From: Cenococcum geophilum 1.58
Taxonomy: Eukaryota > Ascomycota > Dothideomycetes > Gloniales > Gloniaceae
Reading direction: 5' to 3'
Length of the DNA stretch: 64,000 nt
Assembly (NCBI GenBank): GCA_001692895.1
Contig: KV748180.1
Location: 4,803,805-4,867,804 of the forward strand
This document shows positions 38,240 through 49,560 of this stretch, one piece after another (positions within the stretch are counted from its first letter, which is position 1; each line of letters starts with the position of its first letter). Below the pieces are notes generated by a model. That model had not been told where the DNA came from and did not search any database. It saw nothing but the letters and a program-made list of their open reading frames with translations. The position numbers and the translations under genes were made by a program.

Positions 38240-40706
38240 CGTAGCTTATAGAACGCCTACTAAGTATTATTAGGCTAGGACTAAGGTTAATACTATTTAG
38301 TAGGCCCTTTTAACTTATACTTTTACTTTTTCTCCCTATTTAACCTTAGGTTCTAATATACCTATATAAGATATGCGTGTAGGAGGTATATAGTATCTAA
38401 ATAGTTCTAGATAAATTGCCTATAAAAGTTATCGAAGCTAAGGAAGACTTAAATATCCCTATAGGACTTAGGCTTAGGCTATTTCTTAATAGCTTTTACG
38501 CGGTTAGTGTCTATTATAATACCCCTAGGGGTAATAATAAAGCCTAGGAACTTAATATTCTTGGTATAAAAGATATATTTTAATAGTTTGGCGTATAGGC
38601 CCTAAGCGTAAAGCTATTGCAGTACCTGCTTGATATACTTAACGTAGTTATCCTTATTATTTAAGTAAATATTATTATTATTTAGGTAAACTACGTAGAT
38701 AGTATCTACTAGGGTTTTTAGAGCTTTATAAATATAGCTCTGGAATATTATAGGGGTATTAATAAAACTAAAGGGCATTACTAGGTACTTAAAGTAACTA
38801 TAGCGTGTCTTAAATACGGTCTTCTATTTATCTTCCTTTTTAATATAAATTCTATAGTACGTATTATAAAGATTTAGCTTTATAAATATCTTTATATAGC
38901 TAAGCCTATTAAAGAGATCGCTAACTAGTGGTAGGGGGTACCAATTCTTAATTATAATCTTATTTAGGCGTTTATAGTTAACATATAGCCATATTATACT
39001 ATTTACTTTTAGTATAAAGAGGATAGGCGCTCTAATAGGCGACTTATTAGGCCCAATCTAGCCCTTTTTAAAAGCACTATCCAAGTATTCTTATAAGATC
39101 TATAACTCTTTCTATAAAAGGTTATAGAGGGGCATTTATAATAGCGTCTTACCTTCTTTTAAGTTAATTATATAGTTATACTTAGAGTTCTGCGGTAGTA
39201 TACTTACTAGCTTATTAAAGAAGATATTAATTTCCTCCTTATATATATCTGGTAGGCCAGGGGGCTATAGAGGTTAAAGCAACTATTATATAGTAGTGTA
39301 CTTTTAGGAGCTAGTAAAGAAAAGGGTGTAGCTAATATATATTTTATAGGTATATTTATACTAATAGTATATATAGCTCTACTATAGTATACTTAATAGT
39401 TTTAGGGTTTTAATTACCTCCCCCTTAATTATAGGTAATCTGCACTAGTACTGGAGGGTCTCTATAAGTACTCGCTACTAGTAATAATAGGTCCTCTACT
39501 ATATTTATAACTGGTATCTCTACGTCTAAAGGGTTTATATAGGTACTTACTACTAGTAATAATAGGTCCTCTATTATATTTATAACTAGCGTAAAGAAGG
39601 AGTCTTCTAGATATAGTAAATAGACTATTTTACTAGCCTTAATGTCTACTAGGAGAGCGTTAAGGGTAACTATTTAAAGGCGTTTAAGGTCTAAAGTACC
39701 CTAGATAAACTATTTAGAACGAAAGCTAATTAATAGATCTACTTCCGCGAGCTAATCCTATCTAAAAATTATATTATAACTATTAAATAAGCCGCCCTAA
39801 AAGGTCTACAGGCTAATAGTATAAGAGATACCTTAAAAGTCGCTAGTAGTAACCGTTAGATTATAAGTATCCTAGATTATTATCTGGTTGCTATTAAGGA
39901 AATAAATAATAGGTTTATATAAATATAGCATATAGCGTATAGGTAGGTTAAACCTATAGACAATATCTTAATTAATAAGGTTAATTTAGTATTTATTATT
40001 ATATAAAGTATATAAGCGGACTTCGCCCTAGGGCGTATCTATTACAATATATACTATAATGCGTTTCTTCTCTCCCTCTATATTAGGCCCTAGTTATAGT
40101 TAAGAGAGATACGCTATTAGGGCTTTAGGTTTTTTAAAGGCCGAGCTAACTTCTCTTTATTAGCTTACTTCTAGTATTCCTTATAGTAGCCACCTATAGT
40201 TCTTTAACTCGCCTACGTAGCACTAGCATCTAGGGGGTCCCCTAAGCTATTTAACTTTTAGGTAGTTTTCCTAGGAGTTTACTTAGAAAAGCGTTGCCCT
40301 TTTTAGGTTTTATTCCCTAAGCCTAAGTCTATAAAGCCTATACTATAACCGCGCTTTAAGCGCGCGGATCTATTATTGCCCCCTATACAGTCTTCCGCAA
40401 GCTTTATAGTATTAAATAGTTACTTTATATAGTGGGTTTTAGCAAAGAGATCTTTAGTGGTTCTTACCCGTTTAATAAAGTTTTGGTAGAAAAGCTCTGC
40501 CTATAGGTAGGCTAAAAGGCGTAAGAACTAAAAGTCTACCTATTGCTTAGGATTAATAAAAGGGGTATATAAGAAGCGGTCCTCTAAGCTATATATATAG
40601 GCTAGGAAGACGTTAAATTTCTAGTTCTCCTTTATAATAGCTATATAGTATATAGTAGTATTATTAAAGCGCCTAACTATAGGGTTCTTAATCTGGTTTT
40701 AGACTA
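38240..40706 (-). mobile_element. Gypsy C, central part: reverse transcriptase, protease region, gag C-terminal side
   Basis: The minus strand carries a Ty3/Gypsy reverse transcriptase. The catalytic YLDD-type region is near 38,700-38,670, followed by a [10 protein letters not shown] segment near 38,550; both are recognisable through RIP damage. Upstream (to the right) come the protease-RT linker and protease region, then gag-like sequence to 40,704. RNase H is cut on the left by Gypsy B and gag is cut on the right by the pogo transposon (TA at 40,705-40,706). Old, with many breaks. Confidence 0.8.
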
Positions 40707-40949
40707 CAGTAAAATCTCTTTAGTACGATACGGTTTGCTTGGCCGAGCGTATCGTAATACTAAGGGTATTATTGTATTATATACTTGTATATAAAATGCA
40801 CCCAAAATTAAAATTAGGTAATAGTATTATATATCTACGCGTGTGAAGTTGTAACTAAGCGATCGGCTATACTAAAATATATCGCGATTGATTGCTGCTT
40901 AGTGTTTTAAGGTTATCGGCCTTAAATTTAACGCTCATGCCTTAATAGA

Positions 40950-42350
40950 GTCGTAATTACGTCTCTATTAAAATTGCTTTACTGCTCCTTATAAAGACAA
41001 AGCTTTTATAAGGCCATAAGCGCCTCATTAAGCTTAATTTAAGGTTGCTTAATAACCTCCTTATCTATTTACGCATCGCAATTGGGCCCTATATAGAGCT
41101 CTGCTATATGCTTAATAAGATCCTCTAATAAATCCTCTACTTTCTTACCTGGTAGCTTAATAAAATTCTAAATATTTATTACGGCGCGAATTCTTCCTGC
41201 TGCAAGCAGTTGTTCTACTATTTACTATATCTTATTAACTATAGGAGGATCTAGATAATCTTAAGGGTGAGGCTGTATGCCTATATAAGAGCTAAATAAC
41301 GTAGATTTAATTAAGCAATTTTTAATTGTTTATAGTGTAACTTCCTTTTAAGCTTTAATTAACTATCAAATTGCCTATAAGACATATATCTACTTAATTA
41401 GATCCTTATCTTAAAGCGAGAGCTCTACTCTAAATCGCAGCTAGTATCGCTGGTAGAGCAGCTTAAAGTTTATAATTATCCCTTAATTAAGAGGTTAATA
41501 TAGTAAGGTATAATTAGCAGGAAGGAACTCTACGCGTATATTCTTAAGAGAGCCATTTTTAATAAGCGTTTAAATAGCTGCTTTATAGGCGCTAAAGCCG
41601 TTAATTAAGAGTAGTATCTTCCTGCCGTATATCCTTTTATTAAACTAGGTAAGCTACTTAAGTATAATTACCGTTATTATCTAGGCCTTCTTATTATACC
41701 TCTATATAATATTTATAGAGGCTATATTAATCCGATTGCTTATAAAGTAATATAGCTTTAGTAATAAACTAATTATAAAAAAAGGAAGCTTATCTAAGCT
41801 ATTTACATTAGAGCAATTACCTAGAGAGATTTATGCCTTCTACTTCGTTATTTCTAATAGAGCTTTAATAGCTAATATAATATCCAGTATAGCCTTCTAA
41901 AATAGCCCTATCTTATCTATATTATAGACATTCTTTAGTAAATAAGGCGCGATAATTGCTTAAAGGTCTACTATATAATCTTCTACTCCCTCTATATTAG
42001 CTAATATAGCCTTACTATACTACTTCCTCTTATAAATACTGTTGTAAGATTTAAAGCCTTCCAACCAGCCAAGTAACAACTTTAGCTTAATTATTATCGC
42101 TAGTATAGGTATTCGTTGCTATAATTAAGTGGCGGTAGTATATATAAGGTCGCTAGTAATAGGAATACAAGAGTTCTATAGGCGCTAGTACTACTTAAAG
42201 AGAGCCTCCTCTAGAAGAGGATATTCGGCAGCTCTCTTTTACTCTTATATACTTTACCTACATTATAATTTAGCTTAATTAAGCTATTAGAATTTATCGC
42301 TTAGTATTTCTAATATTAAGGATTAATTAATATTATAATAGAGGAAGTTG
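40950..42350 (-). pseudogene. pogo-type transposase (DDE_1), RIP-inactivated
   Basis: The DDE domain is readable on the minus strand. Near 41,930-41,905 is NVYNIDKIGLF, equivalent to the family's NxDExGL block with the first catalytic Asp kept. Near 41,630-41,598 is GRKILLLINGFSAY, where the family's D (LLxDxxSAH) is now N. Near 41,500-41,475 is the PLN-GII block, where D of QPLDQGI is also N. These are GAT/GAC to AAT/AAC changes, the minus-strand form of RIP. Several TAG/TAA codons interrupt the frame. The N-terminal helix-turn-helix region (about 42,350-42,050) is too damaged to define; the exact start is not assigned. Confidence 0.8.
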
Positions 42351-42613
42351 CTTACCTAGCGAGTAACCCCCAATTATAGTAGACTGGGGTATTTTTAGTA
42401 GTAGGTGCGTATTTTCTAGCGCTTATAATTAGTAAAGCCGTAACGGCGTCGCCTTGTAGGATTTTAATGTCTTACTATAATAAATAAGATAGAATTAGGT
42501 ATAGAGAGTAAGATATAAGGGTAATTTTAATGGATTTTGATTATTATATAATAGATTTAATGGCTATACTTATGGTAAGTAAAGGCTAAATCCAACGAAT
42601 TAAAATCTGCTTA

Positions 42614-43025
42614 ACGTAGTTTACAAGCGAGCTGCGCACCTCAAAACCTCACCAAAAATTGGAAAAATCGCCCTATAATATCTCGACAACCACTTAATAA
42701 TAAATTCTAATAATTTAGATTTGGGCTTTTATATATACTTTAAAGCTTTTATTAAAGTTATATAGTATATAGTTTAATAGTTTTTAAGATATTAAAATTT
42801 GGGGGCTAAAATAAGGCTAAATTACTATATTTTATTATATCCTAAAAACTACTAAACTATATACTATATAACTTTAATAGAAGCTATAAAGTATATATAA
42901 AAGCCCAAATCTAAATTATTAGAATTTATTATTAAGTGGTTGTCGAGATATTATAGTGCGATTTTTCCAATTTTTGGTGAAGTTTTGAGGTGCGCAGCTC
43001 GCTTGTATTCGCTTGTAAACTACGT
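42614..43025. mobile_element. Palindromic (foldback) MITE, copy 1, inside the pogo transposon
   Basis: A 412-bp element whose two arms (about 180 bp each) are reverse complements, flanked by TA (42,612-42,613 and 43,026-43,027). Ends are ACGTAGTTTACAAGCG and its complement. The right arm has a 10-bp duplication (ATTCGCTTGT). The asymmetric centre holds ATTTGGGGGC. The inner arms and centre match the element at 46,182-46,608, but in the opposite orientation. No coding sequence. The likely mobilising transposase targets TA; pogo or another mariner relative is possible. Confidence 0.85.
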
Positions 43026-43173
43026 TATACTAATATTAGTAGTAAGTACTAACGATATCGTCAAAAGTTAGATTATTGTAATATTACACCAAAAAAGGCT
43101 TAATTAAGGGGTGTATATCGTAATATAGATAATATTATTATATACCCTATATTGTACTAAGGAGGTTTTATTA

Positions 43174-44063
43174 TATAGTCTTAAACTTATCCTATAGTAA
43201 AGGACCTTTATCCTTAGTGCCTAGCCGTTAATATACTAGTTAAGCGATTATCTTTTCTTTTATAAGACCTTTAATAGCCTAGCGCGTGCGTTATTCGCAG
43301 TTATAGTTAGTGTTATTAACTTTAAATCGGTTCTTAACTATAGCGATCCACCAGTTAAAATGCTATTAAGTTATACCGCTAATATTAGGTAGTGACTTCT
43401 TAACTAAGGCGTTAAGATTTACTTAGCGTATGCGTTTGCTACGTAATTTATACTCCTTACTAGAGAGTTAATAGAAAGGCTTTATTAAATTAATAATACT
43501 TTATAAGTTAGCTATTTTCTTAGCTAGCTTATCTAGCTCCTTTAGGTTAGTAGTATTTAGTAGGACGCTAGTAACCTTACTAAGCTCTTCTTAAGCCTAG
43601 GTATATAAATTAAACTAGTCTTTAACGTTTATAGATATTTAATCATTTTAAGATTCTAGAGGTGGCTTAAATTCTATTAGCATACTTCTAGCGGTTTTGT
43701 CTATACTAGATCCTAAGGCGTTCTGCGGTCGTATTGCTAGCGTATTACCGTTAGGTATAGGCGTTAGTTTTCTTTTTAGAGATATTATAAAAAAATTAAA
43801 CCAGCTATCCTTTTAAGGGGATTAGTAAGGATTTAAATATAAGGTAAGGGTGTAGATAGGGAGTCTAATAATAGAATAATAGGGTATATTATGTATATAG
43901 AGACGAATCCTTAAGGGAAAAGGAGGAGTCTGTATATAAGGTAGAAAGGGTTTTCCCTAGGTATATATAGCGCACGTACCTTCTAGACGAGTTACCCCTA
44001 GGTTGCCCTAGGGTCGCCCGTACCTTATAGCTATATAACTATCTACTTAGGTTTTACCTAATA
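43174..44063 (-). mobile_element. Gypsy C, gag N-terminal side, leader and 5' LTR
   Basis: Gag-like sequence resumes after the pogo transposon and fades near 43,790. The 5' LTR occupies roughly 43,820-44,063, with a TATA-like GCTATATATACC on the minus strand near 43,970 and an outer end reading TATTAGGTAAAACC (minus), likely an original TG start. The five bases outside are GGTTA (44,064-44,068), after which protease-RT sequence of Gypsy D begins. The matching left LTR and left GGTTA could not be placed. Confidence 0.65.
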
Positions 44064-45530
44064 GGTTATTAATAAAATACTACTTTATAGCCTATAATTT
44101 AGTAATAGACTACTTATAAAGGGGGCTAAAGCTAAGGGTGTTTTCCTTACCCTACTTAATCTTAATTTTATAGTTATATGGTTAGTAAGGTAAAAGTATA
44201 TTAGACGCTACTTTAGAAAATACGTCCTTAAATTTTTGGTGTTAATAGGGTAGCTTTTATTTTACTAGTTCCTTATCCATAAGCTTGCTTTCTTATCTGC
44301 TAAGCTTACTTCCCTTTTCCTTAATTATTTAATTAATTTTATATAATCTCGTCGTAAAGGCGACGGTATTAAGCTAAACTAAGTTTTAGTAAAATCCTAT
44401 GGCATTAATATAGTAGATATTAACTAGTGGGAGGTCCGCTGGTTTCCTTATAGCTGTTTTTTAGACCGTATTTTACGGTCTAGGGTTTATAGCCTTTCTT
44501 AGCTCCTATTCTATCTTCTATAGGTTATCCCTCCAATTTATTAGTTTAGTATAACGTTTAATATCCCTTACTATTCTTTATAGCTATATAGGGCCTAAGC
44601 TCTCTATAGGGGGCTTTTTTAGGTTACTATTAACTTCCTAGGTCTTTATTACGGGTGGCGTAATATAGGTAGTTTAGGGGTAACGTAGTATATGGATCCG
44701 TTGCGAATTAAGCTATATATCTTTCTTAAAGGCCTAGTCCCTATATATAGTATTAGCCTAGTAAATAGTATTAATCTAGGGCTATATAAGGTTTTTTATT
44801 ATAATACTAATTTCTTTTATAAAGGAAGGGGTTAGGAGTAGAGTTTTAGGCTAAATAAGCCGTTTACTTTATATATTGAGCTATAAGCCTAAATAGGCTA
44901 GCTATTTTCGCTTTAAGATTATATTATAGCTACCTAGGTCCGTAATAAGGAAGGGGATATTATACTACCTTTATCCGTTAATACGGAGATAAATCTATAA
45001 GATAGTTGTAATAGGTAGCCCTATCCGCCCGTTATATCCATAAATAGGAATTAGTTTAGGCAGTTCTTTAATAGGTATATTTAGAAAGTTAGCCAGCTTT
45101 ACGGTATACTAGGTATCTATTAAAGTAAAGGTATTTACTTTAGAATTAGCTAAAGCAGAGGTTAAAACTTAGTATTTATTATAGAATAAAGTATAAGGGA
45201 TAGTATAGCTTCTTTTATTAACTAGCCAACCTAAATTAATATCTAATATATTAATCCCTTTTAACCCTAGAGAGGAGTCTTCCTTTAGGGTTCCTCTTTT
45301 TCTAACTTTATACTATCCTCCTAGATTAATAAAAACCTTATCCACTTTTACGTTTATTAGGTAATCCTTTATATATTAGCCTTTCTAACTATAAGAAAAG
45401 TAAGCTCCTTAATTACTAAGGGCCTATATATAGGGTTTACTATATATAGGCTAAGCATTTACTAGACCTATAGTAGGACTAGCTATATAGCTAGCTACTA
45501 AATTAGTGGCGGGCTATATAAGTAGTACTA
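44064..45530 (-). mobile_element. Gypsy D, protease region and start of reverse transcriptase, cut by Gypsy C
   Basis: Minus strand: a gag zinc-knuckle region near 45,430-45,390, an aspartic-protease region around 45,150-44,900, then the linker and the first residues of a Ty3/Gypsy reverse transcriptase at about 44,130. Reading stops at 44,064 where Gypsy C begins. The continuation left of C was not found in the window. On the right the reading continues across the piggyBac-type element into the gag at 47,988-48,920. Broken, heavily RIP-affected, and older than C. Confidence 0.75.
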
Positions 45531-45679
45531 TCCCTTTATCTGGCAGCTAAAACCTTACGCTAGTAGGGGCCCTTATATATACACGTAGTACTATAATATT
45601 ATTGGTCCTTACTGTATTATATAAGCATTCTAGAGAACACGAACGCGCTCTATAGTATATTCTCTTATATTATACTTTA

Positions 45680-47900
45680 AAAATAGATTATAATTCTAGC
45701 TCTAATTCTAGCTCTAAACTAACTAGCTAACCTACAAAGCCTAATAGGCACAAATCTCAAGCCCTTGAAGATATACTCTATGAATTTGGACCAATTAAAC
45801 GGGTATCTTATACGCCATTTTAGACCGAAGAACCACGACCTGCAAAGGCCCTCTTACCCTTAACCTTTCCTACGCAACCACATCCGTACGATTACTTTAC
45901 GCTCTTTTTTACCCCCGATCTCTTTTATACGATTACTATAAATACTAATTAATACGCGAATATATAAAGGATATACGTAGTAGACAAAGGCTTGTGTAAA
46001 TGGTCGGATTTACTTATAGAGAAGCTATACGTGTTTATTAGGGCTATTATATATATAGGGGTACACAAGGAGCCTTAAATTCCTATATATTAGAATATAG
46101 ATTTTAATAAGGGTCCTTTATACTTAATATTAAGGCATATATTACTCCGCCGCTTTAAGCAAATTAAACGATATTACTATAACGTATTCTACCATCGAGC
46201 CAGCAACCCCACCGAGCTAGCAAGTCCATTTCCCCACTAAAAATTATAAAAATCACAATATAATATCTTAACAACCACTTAATAATAAATTCTAATAATT
46301 TAGATTTAGACTTTTATATACACTCTATAGCTTCTATTAAAGTTACATAAGTAAATAGTTTAGTAGTTTTTAAGATATAGTAATTTGGCTATATTTTGGC
46401 CCCCAAATTTTAATACCTTAAAAACTACTAACCTATTTACTATACAACTTTAATAGAAGCTGTAGAGTGTATATAAAAGTCTAAATCTAAATTATTAGAA
46501 TTTATTATTAAGTGGTTGTTAAGATATTATATTGTGATTTTTATAATTTTTGGTGGGGAAATGGACTTGCCGGCTCGGTGGGGTTGCCGGCTCGATAGTG
46601 GAATACGTTATCTCTTGTTCTAAAAGTGATTAAAAGGAGGGATATTATTTACCCTCTAATAAGATCTAGTGGTATAAGGTTAAACCTCTAGCTTTAACTC
46701 TTTAAGCTTCCTTTTAGCGGTATTACTCGCCTTCTTCTAAAGTGAGTATTAACGAGCTTATAGTTCGGTATTTTAGCAAGTAAGTTTCCCCTCCTTTTTA
46801 CTCCTATTACCCCGCTAATCCCTTAGGTCTTTGCATACTTATAAGATGCTAAATAAGCTAATTAAATAAGGCTATAAGATCTATGGAATCGCGGATCATG
46901 GATACTTATATAATTTTGTTTAGAGCTCGCGAGAGAAGGGATTATAAGATATACTCTACCGCCTAGGACTTACAAAAACGGCCTGCCTCATACGCAGCCT
47001 TACCCTCTCCCTCCTATAACGTCGCCTTGCGATATATATGGATAATTACTTTACATCTATGCCCTTATTTACAGAGCTACAAGCTTATAAGTTTGGTATA
47101 ATGGGTACTACATGCCCATATAAAGAGCTCCCTGCTAGATTTAAGGTGCTTAAGACACAGTTCGCTATAAAGCTTAAGTGGAATACCCTCCTTGCAAAGG
47201 TAGTTAATAATACCCTTTACTTAGCTTAGCAAGATAATAATATTATCTTAGCCTTAAGCAATATACACACTGTTTATACTACAAAGGACTTTTATAAGAA
47301 GGTTAGGAGACGCCCTATAAAGACATCAACTAATAGGAGAATCGTATAACAAGTATTTGGTAATGCCTCGACGAAGGAACTACGTATTCCTTATTTTATT
47401 AATAATTATAATCATTATATAGGAGGTGTAGACTTGGCAAATTAGTTTAGGGAGTCATATAAGACTCACCAAATTATATAAAGGAATTAGTGGCCCCTCT
47501 TTTACTAGTTAATTAACATAGTCTGTGTAAATGCATATAGATTATATCAATTAACTACAAAAGGAAAGCTCCTTACGCACCTACAGTTTAGGATAGAGCT
47601 TTATTGTAAGCTTTTAGACTATTCTAGTAAGGCAAAGCTACAGGGCTTACGGATTAGACTTAGTGGGAAACGAGTATTTGCGCCTAAATTACAGCATTTA
47701 CACTATTAGGAAAGCCGTCCTAAACAGGGTAATTGCGCATGGTGTTTATACAAATTAAGGTGTAAAAAGGTCCTAGGGAAGGAGTCAAAAGGTAGGGTAA
47801 AACGGTTAAGAGGAGGGTGTATATTCTGTAATGTGTCCCTCTATAAGGAGGGGCATTATTAGGAGCGCTTTCATTCTAATAATGCTAATTGCTAGTAATG
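45680..47900 (+). pseudogene. piggyBac-type transposase (DDE_Tnp_1_7), interrupted by a MITE and RIP-damaged
   Basis: Before the MITE the frame reads ALEDILYEFGPIKR (about 45,755) and then the DYFTLFFTP block (about 45,885) typical of the N-terminal part. After the MITE come SINELIVRYF (about 46,740), where the first catalytic Asp of SxDE is Asn, and MDNYFTSMPLF (47,038 on, second Asp kept) inside a clean open stretch to 47,229. Then GGVDLAN (about 47,425, third Asp kept) and a Cys-rich tail GGCIFCNVSLYKEGHY (about 47,815), a zinc-binding C-terminus as in the family. Several TAG/TAA codons replace Trp and Gln. About 600 codons originally, normal for the family. Confidence 0.85.
46182..46608. 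mobile_element. Palindromic (foldback) MITE, copy 2, inside the piggyBac-type transposase
   Basis: A 427-bp element with long self-complementary arms, flanked by TA (46,180-46,181 and 46,609-46,610). Ends read ACGTATTCTACCATCGAGC and complement. The inner about 140 bp of each arm and the centre match copy 1 (42,614-43,025) in inverse orientation. The outer about 50 bp of both arms are unlike copy 1 although they match each other. Non-coding. The outer arms keep CA/TG and so were little affected by RIP. Confidence 0.85.
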
Positions 47901-47987
47901 TATTATGTAATATGCATTAAAGCGATGCCACTTGACCCCTGGAACCCCCCCTTTCTAGCGTAAGGTTTTGGCTGCCAGACGAAGGGA

Positions 47988-49560
47988 TAGGGGTTACTAA
48001 TTGTGCTAGGGCATTGCGGGCCGTTCTTATATTGCTTATAGTCTGATTTAAAGGGTTTCTAGCTTTATACTGTTTAGCGCATACCTTAATTTAGTAGAGG
48101 CCTTAGTTAATAGCTAAGTACTAGTCTATAAGTTCCTTTAGCGTCTATATAGTAGTAAAAACTAGTTATACAGCTCGCTGTAGGTCTAGGATAAGCTTAT
48201 TAAATAGGTCTAGCATTAAATCTTTTTAGGGAATTTAAGCTTAGCTAGCTAGGTATAGAAAGCGGGTCTAAAAGCTAAGAAGGTTTCTGTTGTTTTTATT
48301 TTTAGGCTTTTATAATTAAGTTAGGCGTTTTATACTTTAAAGGGGTCCTTATAAATAAAAGATAAGTAGATAATTATTTCTTTTTTAGAGAGGAAGGGAT
48401 TTACTAAGTCCTATATGTATCGCGGACGTAGGTGCGTCTATATATCCCTACTAATACGGCTAAAGACGTAGGCCATTTTAGCCTAAGTAGTAGGGAAGTA
48501 GTCCACATTAACTTTAAGCTTGTTTTATAATTAAAGCTTCCAACTATTAAATATAGGGTTAGTTCCGTTTATAAGTAATAGGGGGTCCGCAACCTTTACG
48601 GACTATAATAATACTAATGCTATATGTTAGGCTAGAGCCCTAAGGACTATAGTAAGTCTCTAGATGTCTAATAATTCCTTACTAGGCGTAGGGGTTCCTC
48701 TAGCTTTAAGCAGCTCTTAAAGTTATTTAATTTTGGCATTAGCTGCTATAAGCTCTACCTAAAAGTTTAAGTTAGTTGCTATTTTACTATTAGAGGTATT
48801 TAAGGGTCCTATAGCTACTTTACCAGCTGCTGTATTTCTTAGCATTATAGTACGGTTATTAGGGTAACTTCTAATAGGATTCTATAAAGGTCCTGGTTTA
48901 TGCATATTCTATAGGTCTTATTCTTCTTTCTCATTCTTCTAGTTCTAGTAATATTCTTTAAGTTTAATTCTATATTCTATTCTAGTTTATAGTCCGTAGA
49001 TATATTTAAGTTCCTTTTTAGGAAGAAAGGGTAGCTAGGCTTTAGATAATATTGGCGACTTAATTAATTAAGGTATAAATACGGCAAGAGGGACGCGTAA
49101 GCCTATATAATTAGTAGTCTATAAACGAGGATCTAAAGCTAGAGAAAGGAAAGGAGACGGAGGGCGGCGCCGCTTAACGTTATATACAATCCTCTGGTTA
49201 CGTAACGGCAATTGTCTAAAACTATATAAAACTTTCTATAACTATCTACAACTATTTACAACTATCTGCTATAATCTACCAATATCCATTAGTTACAATC
49301 TATTAGTTTTTACTAATATCTATTAGTTTCCACTAGCGCCGTAATACTATTTATAAACGGATGGGTAAATAAAACGCTAGAACTAGGAATTAGAGTCTTA
49401 CTTATAAATATATTTAAACTATTAGTAAGATAACTAGTATAGACTACTTCTATATATAGAGTACGCTTATAATTTAAAATATTATATATTATATAAGTAT
49501 ACACTAATCCAGATTACCTATAGCGTCTAACTATTTAGGTTTAATAGTATACCTAATAAT
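47988..49560 (-). mobile_element. Gypsy D, gag and leader/LTR region
   Basis: The minus strand from about 48,920 to 48,020 resembles a Ty3/Gypsy gag capsid domain (segments corresponding to the NPTFxSWKLQ, AKMAYVFSR and HLRPRYxxDSVNPF conserved blocks). To the right, 48,930-49,560 should hold the leader and 5' LTR. A minus-strand TATATAGGC lies near 49,107 and a tract of ACTATCTACAACTATTTACA repeats near 49,220-49,270, but the LTR ends could not be fixed. Broken, RIP-affected. Confidence 0.7.

Larger units (their letters stand above)
40707..43173 (-). mobile_element. pogo/Fot1-like DNA transposon (2,467 bp including a nested MITE)
   Basis: The terminal inverted repeats are about 27 bp: the left begins CAGTAAAATCTCTTTAGTAC and the right (43,147-43,173, reverse strand) matches it with transitions only. 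TA flanks both ends (40,705-40,706 and 43,174-43,175), the target duplication of the Tc1/mariner-pogo group. A 9-bp inverted repeat TACGATACG...CGTATCGTA (40,724-40,732 / 40,748-40,756) forms a subterminal hairpin on the left. The transposase lies on the minus strand (next entry). MITE 42,614-43,025 sits between the transposase 5' end and the right terminus; without it and its extra TA the element is about 2.05 kb, near the usual 1.9-2.1 kb of Fot1/pogo elements. Confidence 0.88.
45531..47987 (+). mobile_element. piggyBac-type DNA transposon (2,457 bp including a nested MITE) flanked by TA
   Basis: Terminal inverted repeats of about 40 bp: the left begins TCCCTTTATCTGGCAGCTAA, and the right (47,948-47,987, reverse strand) begins TCCCTTCGTCTGGCAGCCAA. 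TA flanks both ends (45,529-45,530 and 47,988-47,989). Removing the element with one TA restores the reading of the Gypsy D gag, so the duplication appears to be TA and not the TTAA usual for piggyBac. It encodes a piggyBac-type transposase on the plus strand. The palindromic MITE 46,182-46,608 splits that gene; without it the element is about 2.03 kb. Confidence 0.85.

Noticed and set aside
5750-44063. Treating 5,750-5,815 and 44,000-44,063 as the two LTRs of one element
   Set aside because: They are inverted relative to each other and diverge after about 65 bp, so they cannot be the LTR pair of a single retrotransposon.
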